18,037 nt of DNA. It comes from JBHJHK01 sp050330975. Lineage in GTDB: Bacteria; Pseudomonadota; Gammaproteobacteria; Competibacterales; Competibacteraceae. Of this stretch, positions 7,299-14,165 are shown in pieces. Under the pieces are notes generated by a model. The model searched no databases and had not been told where the DNA came from. It was given only the letters and a program-made list of their open reading frames with translations. Made by a program: the position numbers and the translations under genes. The stretch lies in the NCBI GenBank assembly GCA_050330975.1, contig JBHJHK010000465.1, positions 1 through 18,037 on the forward strand, read 5' to 3'. Position 1 is the stretch's first letter. The number at the start of each line of letters is the position of its first letter.

Positions 7299-10200
7299 CT
7301 ACAGGCGCCCGTAGTAACCCTCTTTGAGGGCGTCGAACAAATTGGCGGCGGTGTGGCGCTCGCCGTCGTATTCCACCTCCTCGTTGCCCTTGACCTCCAC
7401 GGTGGTGCCGTCGTCGAGCTCAAAGCGATAGGTGGTGTTCTCCAGGTCTTTTTCCTTCACCAATACCCCCTGGAAGGCCTCGGGGTTAAAGCGGAAGGTG
7501 GTACAGCCCTTGAGGCCCTTTTCGTGGGCGTAGAGATAGATATTCTTAAAGGACTCAAAGGGGTAGTCGGTGGGAACATTGGCGGTCTTGGAGATGGAGC
7601 TATCCACCCAGCGCTGGGCCGCCGCTTGGATATCCACGTGCTGCTCGGGGGTGACGTCGTCGGCGGTGGTGAAATAGGTGGGGAGCTGGCACTGGGGATC
7701 AGTGCTGTCGGGCATGGCCTTGGGGTTCACCAGTTCCCGGTAGGCCAGCAGCTCAAAGGAATAGACGTCCACCTTCTCCTTGGTCTTGCGCCCTTCGCGG
7801 ATGATATTGCGGGCGTAGTAGTGGGCAAAGCTGGGTTCGATGCCGTTGGAGGCGTTGTTGGCGAGACTCAGAGAGATCGTCCCGGTGGGGGCGATGGAGG
7901 TATGGTGGGTAAAGCGGGCGCCCACCTCGGCCAGTTGATTCACCAGATCCGGCGCCACCTCCGCCACCCGCTGCATGTAGCGGCTGTAGCGGGCGTGGAG
8001 CACCTTGCCCTTGACCTTATCGCCCACCTTGAAGCCATCCGCCGCCATCTCCGGGCGCTCCATGAGCATCTTCTCGGTGACGGTGAAATCCTGCTCCAGA
8101 ATCGGCGCCGGCCCTTTCTCTTTCGCCATCTCCAGCGCCACCTGCCAGCCGGCCAGCGCCATCTCCCGGGACACCTCCTCGGTGAACTTCAGGGAATCGG
8201 TCTGACCGTACTTCATCCGCAGCATGGTGAGGGTGGAGCCGAGACCTATATAGCCCATGCCGTGGCGGCGCTTGGACACGATCTCGTGGCGTTGCTCGCC
8301 CAGCGGGAGGCCGTTGATCTCCACCACGTTGTCCAGCATGCGGGTGAAGACGGCCACCACATCGCGGTAGGTGTCCCAGTCGAAGCGGGCCTTCTCGGTG
8401 AAGGGGTCGAGAACGAACTTGGTGAGGTTCACCGAACCCAGCAGGCAGTTGTGGACCACCACGCCGTTCACGATCAGGGTGTGGGTGGAATACTCCTCGA
8501 TGTCGTAGACCGTCTGCTCACCCAGCGAGCGGATGCTGGCCACCTCCTCGGTGACGTGCTCGCCCGGTTCATGCCAGCGCTGTTTCTCGTCCAGCAACCG
8601 CTCCAGTCGCGCCTGCTTGTGGCTGTTGAACGGAAAGCCGATATGCCGGAAATACCGGTAGCCATCGCCCTGATTGAGGATCAACGAGTAGAAGACGTCA
8701 CCCTTGGAGATCCCCGAATGAATCCGCCCATGGATGCCGAAGTTCAGTAGCAACAACTGGATGTCCTGCAACCACGCTTTCGAGGCCGATACCAGCCGGA
8801 TGCGCAGCTTGTGGTCGTCGATGGTGCCATCGGCGCCGAACACCGCCGCCAGGAACGACGCCTGGGCATCGCTATCGGCCCGGAACACCTTCTCCGGCAC
8901 CCGGATGTCCTTGGACAGATAACTATCCAGCCCCAGATCATCCCGGAACCTACGGATGGCATCCTGCCGGTAGCAGGCCAGCGAATAGACCGTCCGCTGC
9001 TGTCCCTCGTAGGCGGTGCCCATGGCCCCGCCGGTGCCGGTCATGGCGGTGAACTGCGGCGCCAGCAATTCCATGGCGCCGTCATCCTGATCACTGAACA
9101 GCACGCCCATGGAATCCGTGAGCCAGCCATCGCCCAGCAGCCAGCCATAGAGGGCGTACTCCAGATTCAGTCGGCGCGGCGCCAGTTCCGGCGCCCGGAT
9201 ATCCAGATCCGGCAGGATCAGCCGGTAGGTATCGCCGTGGTGGCACTTGCCATGGTTGGTGCCGACCCGGGAGGGGACGATGGGCACCGGCTGCTCGGCA
9301 CCCTCGGTGACGAGCGCGATGGACGCGGCCAGTTGCTGGCAGACGCCCAGATCCCCGTACAGGGCGCGTTTGCCCTTGTAGCGCCCGCCCGTGGCGTGGG
9401 CGGCATAGACCATCCCCCGGTGGACCTCGGGATCGTTGCGGGATAGATCGTAAGCCTCCACCTCCCGCAGCGCCGGATGATACCGCGACAGAAATAACCC
9501 CTCGGCCCGATCCCGATAGTTGATGTGCAGGCGATCCAGGATGGGCTTCAGAAATGCCCGCCGGTTCTGCCGGGTGATCACCCAGGCATCGCCGTTGTAG
9601 CGACCCAGGCAATAGCGCAAAACACCGATGTAGAACGGCGGAACGCCGGTGAGATGATCCATCTCCTGGGCCTGGACATTCACCTTGTCGCCCACCGCCA
9701 GTTCCCGGACCTCGCGCCAGCCCCCGGGCGTGTAGACCCGGTGATAGGCGGTCAACTCGATGCGCTGGCCGTTCTTGAAGGCCACCTCGAAGACTTCCCG
9801 GGTGCCGTTCTCCACCAATGTGCAGGGGCGAAGCTGGGTCTTGTTGCCGGTGAACTCGTGGTCCACGGCGATTTGCAGCGGATGTCCCCGCCGCACCATG
9901 GCATGGGCGTCCTCGGTGCGGATAAGGCCCAGATCCGTATTGAGCCGCATGTTGCCGGTCCAGCAGGAACCGTAGGGGGGCAAGGGCTGTTCGCCGCATT
10001 GTCCACTGACAATGCCATTGAAAATAACGCAGTTATGGTCTTTTTGAGTGGTGTCAAATACCGCCTCGCGACCCACGTGTTCGATTGCGACGACTTCACT
10101 CGTAAAGCGTTGCGTCTTGCACAAAACCCTGTCATTTACCCAGTCCCCATAAGGGGCGGTTTTATCATCGAGCAGAAAGCCGATGCGCTCCATAAAGCGC

Positions 10201-12095
10201 TCGCGCGATTCGCCGTCGATAACCAGCTCGTAGTCGGCGTGGCAATCGCATTCTCTTGAGCCGCCTTTGCCGTCGGGAAACTCGCGACGACCGGTGAGGC
10301 GGCGCGGGTGGATGCGGCACAACACGCCAAAATTAACCAGCAGCATTTGCACGTCGGTTAAGAGCGAGCGATGAGACGAAGCCAGACGAATGGAGCAGCT
10401 CTGCCGATTGCTGCTGACGTCGACGGTGCCGTCGACTTGAAACAGCCCGCGCAGATAGCCGCGCACGCATTCACGGGTGCCGCGCCAGACGACTTCCGGC
10501 ACGCTAAACTTGCTGGTCTTGGTAAAGCCGTGATGCTCGAGCAGCCGCGCGAGCACGAACGAGCGCAGAACGAGTAGATTGCCCTCGGGTACGGCGACCG
10601 GGTTGATCGGGTGGTGTCTCGCGTTGCGCCATTCTTGAGCCATCAGCCGATTGAGATAGGCCGCCAGCTGCTCGGCCAGCGAACGATCCTCGCCCCACGG
10701 ATTGACGACGGCGGCTTCCTCGCCAGCCCCGCGATGGATGAAATGGCCATCGCCAGTGATCAGGCCAATCAGCTGGCCCAGAGGGTGGGAGCCTTCGCTG
10801 CCAAACTGGCCCTCACCGGATTGAATCAGTAGGTCGTCACCCAGTTTTAGCTGATGCAGTGGCTTCTTGCCATCGGTTGTGTAGAGCTCATGCCACTTTG
10901 TGGCTTTGATTTCATAACCCGCTCGGGTGACAACGCGATAGACATCGGCTTCTGATGAAGTCATGAAAACCGGCACAGCGGGGCGAGTCTCAACGCCGAG
11001 CTGATCTTTGCCGAGACTGCGGCAATCGACGGTGACTTCGAGTTCGGCGCGATTGGCGTAGAGTTCACCAACGGTAATGATGCCGTGTTGAGTGTGAAGC
11101 CGAGTATCTGCCGTGACGCAGGGGTTGGTGGCGCGAATGTCCTCGCAAAACCAGTTGTTGTTGAGATTGTTAATGCGATCTACCAAAATAAATCCCGGCT
11201 CGGCGAAGTCGTAGGTGGAGGACATGATGAGGTTCCACAACTTCCGCGCCTTGATTTTGCTGTAAATTTTGCAAGCAACGTGCTCTTTATGATCAACGAT
11301 GAACCCGTCTTTAATCGGCCAATCGCGCCAGATGATGTTTTCAGAATCCCTGAGGTCGATATTGTCGGCCTCGGCCTCCTTAGCCAAAATGGGAAAGTAC
11401 AACAGCCATTCTTTGTCGTTGCGCACGGCATCGATAAATGCTTCGGTGATGAGCAATGACAGATTGAATTGGCGCAGCCGACCGTTTTCGCGCTTGGCCC
11501 GGATGAATTCCATCACATCGGGGTGGCACACATCAAAAGTGCCCATTTGCGCCCCCCGTCGTCCCCCCGCCGAGGACACGGTGAAACACATTTTGTCGAA
11601 GATGTCCATAAACGACAAAGGGCCCGAGGTGTAGGCGCCCGCCCCCGACACATAGGCCCCCCGGGGTCTCAGGGTGGAAAAGCAATAGCCGATGCCGCAG
11701 CCCGCCTTGAGGGTCAACCCCCCCTCGTGGACCTTGCGCAGAATGTCGTCCATGGAATCGTGGATGGTCCCCGACACCGTGCAGTTGATGGTGGAGGTGG
11801 CGGGCTTGTGGGCCAACGCGCCGGCGTTGGAGACGATGCGCCCAGCGGGGATGGCCCCCCGCCGCAAGGCCCACAAAAATCGTTCCTCCCACTGGGCAGA
11901 CAGGGCCGGGGTGGCCTCGACCTCGGCCAGCGCCTTGGCCACCCGCTGGTAGGTCTCGTCGACGGTTTGGTCTAGGGGTCGCCCCGCCTTGGTCTTGAGG
12001 CGGTATTTCTTGTCCCAGATATCCACCGACGCCGGTTGGACGGGGATGTCCCGGGGGGTCGCGGGGGCGACGGACTTGAGGCGCACTGTGGTCAT
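7299..12095 (-). CDS. nrdJ: Class II (adenosylcobalamin) ribonucleotide reductase, catalytic chain, precursor with two inteins
   Basis: ATG at 12095 with GAGGA five bases upstream; 1598 residues. Removing the two inteins (326-699 and 711-1216) leaves 718 residues, close to the size of Pseudomonas NrdJa. Extein landmarks: Cys105 in INCTVSGTIHDSMDD (first member of the redox pair), GGLTLKAGCGIGYCFSTLRP, SSAGGRRGAQMGTF, then NP-CGEQPLPPYGS-CLLGSVNL with the thiyl-radical cysteine at 700, Glu702, and the second redox cysteine at 711 (spliced position; intein 2 lies before the C of CLLG, precursor residue 1217). The spacing of 11 between the two cysteines equals C322 to C333 in the Thermotoga maritima enzyme. 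Further on are HTSIAPTGTISL and ANNASNGIEPSF. No ATP-cone is seen at the N-terminus. The C-terminus ends YYGRL with no CxxC tail; that is on NrdJb two genes downstream. The enzyme makes deoxynucleotides using B12 and does not need oxygen. No cobalamin riboswitch or NrdR box was recognised upstream. Confidence 0.96.
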   Translation of the reverse strand: MTTVRLKSVAPATPRDIPVQPASVDIWDKKYRLKTKAGRPLDQTVDETYQRVAKALAEVEATPALSAQWEERFLWALRRGAIPAGRIVSNAGALAHKPATSTINCTVSGTIHDSMDDILRKVHEGGLTLKAGCGIGYCFSTLRPRGAYVSGAGAYTSGPLSFMDIFDKMCFTVSSAGGRRGAQMGTFDVCHPDVMEFIRAKRENGRLRQFNLSLLITEAFIDAVRNDKEWLLYFPILAKEAEADNIDLRDSENIIWRDWPIKDGFIVDHKEHVACKIYSKIKARKLWNLIMSSTYDFAEPGFILVDRINNLNNNWFCEDIRATNPCVTADTRLHTQHGIITVGELYANRAELEVTVDCRSLGKDQLGVETRPAVPVFMTSSEADVYRVVTRAGYEIKATKWHELYTTDGKKPLHQLKLGDDLLIQSGEGQFGSEGSHPLGQLIGLITGDGHFIHRGAGEEAAVVNPWGEDRSLAEQLAAYLNRLMAQEWRNARHHPINPVAVPEGNLLVLRSFVLARLLEHHGFTKTSKFSVPEVVWRGTRECVRGYLRGLFQVDGTVDVSSNRQSCSIRLASSHRSLLTDVQMLLVNFGVLCRIHPRRLTGRREFPDGKGGSRECDCHADYELVIDGESRERFMERIGFLLDDKTAPYGDWVNDRVLCKTQRFTSEVVAIEHVGREAVFDTTQKDHNCVIFNGIVSGQCGEQPLPPYGSCWTGNMRLNTDLGLIRTEDAHAMVRRGHPLQIAVDHEFTGNKTQLRPCTLVENGTREVFEVAFKNGQRIELTAYHRVYTPGGWREVRELAVGDKVNVQAQEMDHLTGVPPFYIGVLRYCLGRYNGDAWVITRQNRRAFLKPILDRLHINYRDRAEGLFLSRYHPALREVEAYDLSRNDPEVHRGMVYAAHATGGRYKGKRALYGDLGVCQQLAASIALVTEGAEQPVPIVPSRVGTNHGKCHHGDTYRLILPDLDIRAPELAPRRLNLEYALYGWLLGDGWLTDSMGVLFSDQDDGAMELLAPQFTAMTGTGGAMGTAYEGQQRTVYSLACYRQDAIRRFRDDLGLDSYLSKDIRVPEKVFRADSDAQASFLAAVFGADGTIDDHKLRIRLVSASKAWLQDIQLLLLNFGIHGRIHSGISKGDVFYSLILNQGDGYRYFRHIGFPFNSHKQARLERLLDEKQRWHEPGEHVTEEVASIRSLGEQTVYDIEEYSTHTLIVNGVVVHNCLLGSVNLTKFVLDPFTEKARFDWDTYRDVVAVFTRMLDNVVEINGLPLGEQRHEIVSKRRHGMGYIGLGSTLTMLRMKYGQTDSLKFTEEVSREMALAGWQVALEMAKEKGPAPILEQDFTVTEKMLMERPEMAADGFKVGDKVKGKVLHARYSRYMQRVAEVAPDLVNQLAEVGARFTHHTSIAPTGTISLSLANNASNGIEPSFAHYYARNIIREGRKTKEKVDVYSFELLAYRELVNPKAMPDSTDPQCQLPTYFTTADDVTPEQHVDIQAAAQRWVDSSISKTANVPTDYPFESFKNIYLYAHEKGLKGCTTFRFNPEAFQGVLVKEKDLENTTYRFELDDGTTVEVKGNEEVEYDGERHTAANLFDALKEGYYGRL
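8448..9965 (-). other. Intein 2 of NrdJ (506 aa, LAGLIDADG endonuclease), before the second active-site cysteine
   Basis: It occupies precursor residues 711-1216. It starts with Cys1 (CWTGNMRLNTDLG) after extein PPYGS, and ends with the canonical VVVHN before +1 Cys in CLLGSVNL. Block B has T72-x-x-H75 (ELTAYHRVYT). Endonuclease motifs are YALYGWLLGDG (270-280, Asp279) and FLAAVFGADG (371-380, Asp379). Block F is VYDIEEYSTHTLIVNG. All splicing and nuclease residues look intact, so it is probably an active bifunctional intein. Between block B and the endonuclease lie about 165 extra residues (roughly 100-265) not explained by the standard intein layout, including NHGKCHHGD. The sequence is G+C-rich, unlike intein 1, implying a different origin. 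Confidence 0.93.
9999..11120 (-). other. Intein 1 of NrdJ (374 aa, LAGLIDADG endonuclease), before the thiyl-radical cysteine
   Basis: It occupies precursor residues 326-699. It starts with Cys1 (CVTADTRLHT, block A) directly after extein ATNP. Block B has T74-x-x-H77 (KATKWHEL). The homing endonuclease has LGQLIGLITGDG (114-125, Asp124) and YLRGLFQVDG (222-231, Asp230), both acidic residues intact. Block F reads VFDTTQKDHNCVIFNG and the intein ends Ser-Gly-Gln before the +1 extein cysteine. The terminal Gln with penultimate Gly departs from the usual His-Asn. The boundary is fixed because removing exactly these residues restores NPCGEQ. Base composition is lower in G+C than the surrounding host-like sequence, consistent with acquisition by homing. 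Confidence 0.93.
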
Positions 12096-12126
12096 AAATT
12101 CCTCGCAAAGGCTAACGGCGCAACCC

Positions 12127-12294
12127 AGGGGTCAACCCCTCCGGCTGCAGATCCCACACATAGTTGAAGAATTCCCCCTAGAGCACAAGATGTCGTTATG
12201 TACTCTCTTGACAGCCCCAACATGTTGAGGTTTGAGGTCGAAGTGAGGTCCTCGCATGCGCCGGGCAATCCCAGCGTTTTGTCTTCAAAACGCT
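12127..12294. promoter_or_regulatory. nrdJ upstream region with hairpins and a palindrome
   Basis: This is the informative part of the 402-base gap between the divergent nrdJ and lipoprotein genes (12096-12497). It holds a perfect 5-bp hairpin AGGGG-TCAA-CCCCT (12127-12140) in the nrdJ leader about 32 bases ahead of the ATG. It also holds the perfect 10-base palindrome CAACATGTTG (12218-12227), a possible operator, and a 9-bp hairpin AGCGTTTTG-TCTT-CAAAACGCT (12273-12294) followed on the plus strand by TCATTTTT. I found no convincing -35/-10 pair, NrdR box or B12 element. Bases 12295-12497 show nothing further that I can support. Confidence 0.4.
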
Positions 12295-12497
12295 TCATTT
12301 TTGTCGCGTGTTCGTCTATGGTTGGCGCTCAAACAACACAACAATGGGATAAGGCTCTATGGGGCTCGCGTGAGGGGGCTTGTACCAAGGGGTGTGGTGT
12401 GGCACCGCCCCCGATCCCGCCGCAGTGTTCTGGGCTTTCTCAACTGACTTGTTGTATGGATGTAACATTAGTTGCGTTGATGACAAAATCATAGCGC

Positions 12498-13109
12498 ATG
12501 TTTATCATCAGGGATACACCAGGCCTTCGCAGAGGGAGACTTCACTTGAGAGCGCTTGTTTCCACCCTACTCGCCGCCGCCCTCGGGCTTGCCGGCTGCG
12601 CATCGCAGCCGCCGGTCCCGCCGCCCACCGTACCCACCACGGGTCTACAGCCCAAGTACATCGCCGCCGAGCACTGGCGTGGCTTCGCCGCCGATGTGGC
12701 CACCCGTCTCGCCGCTGCCTTGGGCGAAGCTGTGCCCGAGGGCGAGACCCTGGTGGTTTACCTCGAACCTCCCCGGGTGAGCACCACCTTTAGCGAGTCG
12801 TTCTACGACTTGCTCACCACCGAGCTCATGCAGCAGGGCTTTGGGGTCATCATCACCCCCGGCGTTTCACCGTTGGTCATCAGCTACGACATCCGCGACG
12901 CCGGCCCCGCCGACTACGACGTGGCCGGTAGCCCCGTGGCTCTTGCCGCCCAGGACCGGGATATTCTCATCAACGTTTCGGTCACCAACGACGACCGCTT
13001 CGTCACCCGCATCAGCGAGATCTTCTATATCAACGCCGATACCCGGGGCGAATACTTTGCCGCATCGCCGCCTCCCCCCGCTCGCCGCGTCGAGGTGGTG
13101 GGCCCATGA
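12498..13109 (+). CDS. Outer-membrane lipoprotein, partner gene of FlgO-like protein
   Basis: The frame from ATG 12498 gives 203 residues, but that ATG lacks a ribosome-binding site. TTG at 12546 has AGAGGGAG about eight bases upstream and gives a tidier 187-residue lipoprotein (LRALVSTLLAAALGLAGC), so it may be the true start. A lipobox LGLAGC places the lipidated Cys at residue 34 (18 from TTG), followed by a Pro-rich tether (SQPPVPPPTVPTT). The globular part has an amphipathic helix (FAADVATRLAAALGEAV), TLVVYLEPPRVSTTFSESFYDLLTTELMQQGF, then alternating strands ending VTRISEIFYINADTRGEYF. The 'effect on phi-strand then helix then second strand' order resembles the fold of its neighbour. 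The stop overlaps the next ATG (ATGA), indicating translational coupling. Exact family not recognised. Confidence 0.88.
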   Translation: MFIIRDTPGLRRGRLHLRALVSTLLAAALGLAGCASQPPVPPPTVPTTGLQPKYIAAEHWRGFAADVATRLAAALGEAVPEGETLVVYLEPPRVSTTFSESFYDLLTTELMQQGFGVIITPGVSPLVISYDIRDAGPADYDVAGSPVALAAQDRDILINVSVTNDDRFVTRISEIFYINADTRGEYFAASPPPPARRVEVVGP

Positions 13110-13666
13110 AGCGCGTCCTGTTTTCCTCTGCAGCGGCCCTCCTAGGGGCCACCTTGCTGGCCGGGTGTGGCGGTGGCGCCCCCTTCGTGGGGGGTGACGA
13201 TCGTCCGACCCGCCCCGTGGACAGCAACCTGATCTCCCAGAGTTACGAGGCCGCCGAAGCCCTATTGGGCCAGGCCGAGTACCTGCGGGATACCCAACAA
13301 CCGCTGTTGATGGCGACCTTTGTCGACATCAACGCCCTGGAAACTTCCTCGAGTCTGGGGCGGATGATCGCCGAACAAGTGGCTTCCCGCTTCGTCCAGT
13401 TGGGCTTTGCCGTCAAGGAGATGAAGTTGCGGGAGTCCATCTTCATCGTCCAAAACGGCGGTGAATTCGCCCTGTCGCGCTCGATTTTGGACATCAGTCA
13501 GTCCCACGACGCCGCCGCCGTCATCGCCGGCACCTATGCCATCGGTCGCAACAGTGTGTTCATCAACGCCCGTCTGGTGCGAGCCATCGATGGCCGGGTT
13601 CTGGCCGCTTACGACTACACCTTGCCCCTGGGACCCGACACCCGGGCTTTGGTGGCCAGCCAGTAG
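13106..13666 (+). CDS. FlgO-family lipoprotein
   Basis: ATG at 13106 overlaps the upstream stop codon by four bases. The 186-residue product has signal peptide II with LLAGC (Cys21), a Gly-rich tether, and then a FlgO-type domain (about 45-180). Supporting segments are LLMATFVDINALETSSSLGRMIAEQ, FVQLGFAVKEMKLRES, GEFALSRSILDIS, AAAVIAGTYAIGRNSVFINARLVR and a final DGRVLAAYDYTLPL. In Vibrio, FlgO is an outer-membrane lipoprotein linked with FlgP and FlgT to the flagellar base. FlgO-domain proteins also occur away from flagellar genes. No flagellar gene is in this window, so a flagellar role is possible, not shown. The two lipoproteins form a probable two-gene operon whose products act at the inner face of the outer membrane. 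Confidence 0.9.
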   Translation: MKRVLFSSAAALLGATLLAGCGGGAPFVGGDDRPTRPVDSNLISQSYEAAEALLGQAEYLRDTQQPLLMATFVDINALETSSSLGRMIAEQVASRFVQLGFAVKEMKLRESIFIVQNGGEFALSRSILDISQSHDAAAVIAGTYAIGRNSVFINARLVRAIDGRVLAAYDYTLPLGPDTRALVASQ

Positions 13667-13692
13667 TTGTTGCCAGTCAAATTTGCCCCGCT

Positions 13693-13707
13693 GCCACCCC
13701 AGGTGGC
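13693..13707. repeat. Short perfect hairpin downstream of the lipoprotein operon
   Basis: GCCACC and GGTGGC pair over 6 bp around a CCA loop, 27 bases after the FlgO-like stop codon. There is no T-tract. It may be an mRNA end-stabilising hairpin next to the candidate terminator at 13726. Confidence 0.5.
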
Positions 13708-13725
13708 CCCCCAGCGAGTCCCCCA

Positions 13726-13759
13726 CGGTACTGTCCTCGACGGCAGTGCCGCGGGTTTT
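13726..13759 (+). terminator. Candidate terminator of the lipoprotein operon
   Basis: CGGTACTG and CAGTGCCG pair over 8 bp (one G-U) with a 10-base loop, followed by CGGGTTTT. The T-run is short and offset by four bases, so the call is tentative. Its place, 60 bases after the operon, fits. Confidence 0.4.
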
Positions 13760-13894
13760 CCAACCCCGCTTGTCCCCCTCTCCCCGTCGCAATTCCGATT
13801 TCAATCCGGTTCCAAGGTGTACTGGGCCTCTTGACCTGCATAAGTGATGTTACTAACGCCCATGGCCAAGCGGGTGGGATTTGAATACTATTGC

Positions 13895-14131
13895 TACGGG
13901 TCAGTTCTACTTGCGGGTAAAACTGACCACTGTTGACAAAATTCCAAGGCGATAGGGTTCAACGACCCAGAGGCTCCCCGCCCACCGCGAGGGGCTCTCG
14001 CTGCGACCTCGGCAGATAACCACCACAACTCTTAGGAGGAGTTGGGTGGCACGGAGATTCCCACCTCTGTTCCGTGCCCCCTAGTCATGACTTGTTTTGC
14101 CCTGTGGGCTAACCTCGAGTTAGCCTTTTTC
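13895..14131 (+). ncRNA. Candidate structured leader RNA or small RNA ahead of the FAD oxidoreductase gene
   Basis: The 499-base gap 13667-14165 ends in a run of hairpins. GGTCAGTT/AACTGACC (13899-13928) is a perfect 8-bp inverted repeat extended by TAC/GTA. CCACCaCAACTC/GAGTTGGGTGG (14020-14049) makes 11 bp with one bulged A and loop TTAGGAG. GCACGGA/TCCGTGC (14049-14077) follows, and then the terminator at 14107-14130. GGTGG at 14045-14049 could alternatively pair with CCACC at 14061-14065, so two folds compete. A TTGACA (13933-13938) lies just after the first inverted repeat but I see no good -10. It matches no RNA family I recognise. Confidence 0.4.
14107..14130 (+). terminator. Intrinsic terminator 35 bases before the FAD oxidoreductase start codon
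   Basis: GGCTAAC and GTTAGCC pair perfectly over 7 bp around CTCGA and run straight into TTTTTCTTT. There is too little space between it and ATG 14166 for a separate promoter that I can recognise. It therefore either ends an upstream small RNA or attenuates the downstream gene. Confidence 0.82.
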
Positions 14132-14165
14132 TTTGGGGCTCCCCCGCCGATCGAGAGTTGTCTCC

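Noticed and set aside
7353..8750. 465-codon plus-strand open frame opposite nrdJ
   Set aside because: It is the mirror of conserved NrdJ and intein 2 sequence and is rich in His, Leu and Gly without any recognisable motif.
8811..10259. Plus-strand open frames opposite the inteins
   Set aside because: They are shadows of intein 1 and 2. The minus-strand frame continues unbroken through both with all intein blocks.
12198..12494. 98-codon plus-strand frame in the intergenic gap
   Set aside because: No ribosome-binding site, unusual amino-acid composition and no recognisable domain; it ends just before the lipoprotein gene by chance.
12096..12497. Possible cobalamin riboswitch or NrdR boxes upstream of nrdJ
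   Set aside because: I looked for a B12-box-like GCCACTG core and for the NrdR consensus on both strands and saw neither. The hairpins present do not form the riboswitch architecture.
13943..13975. GGGTTCAACGACCC, resembling a tRNA T-arm
   Set aside because: The stem mispairs around a seven-base loop and no acceptor, D or anticodon arm can be found at the right distances.
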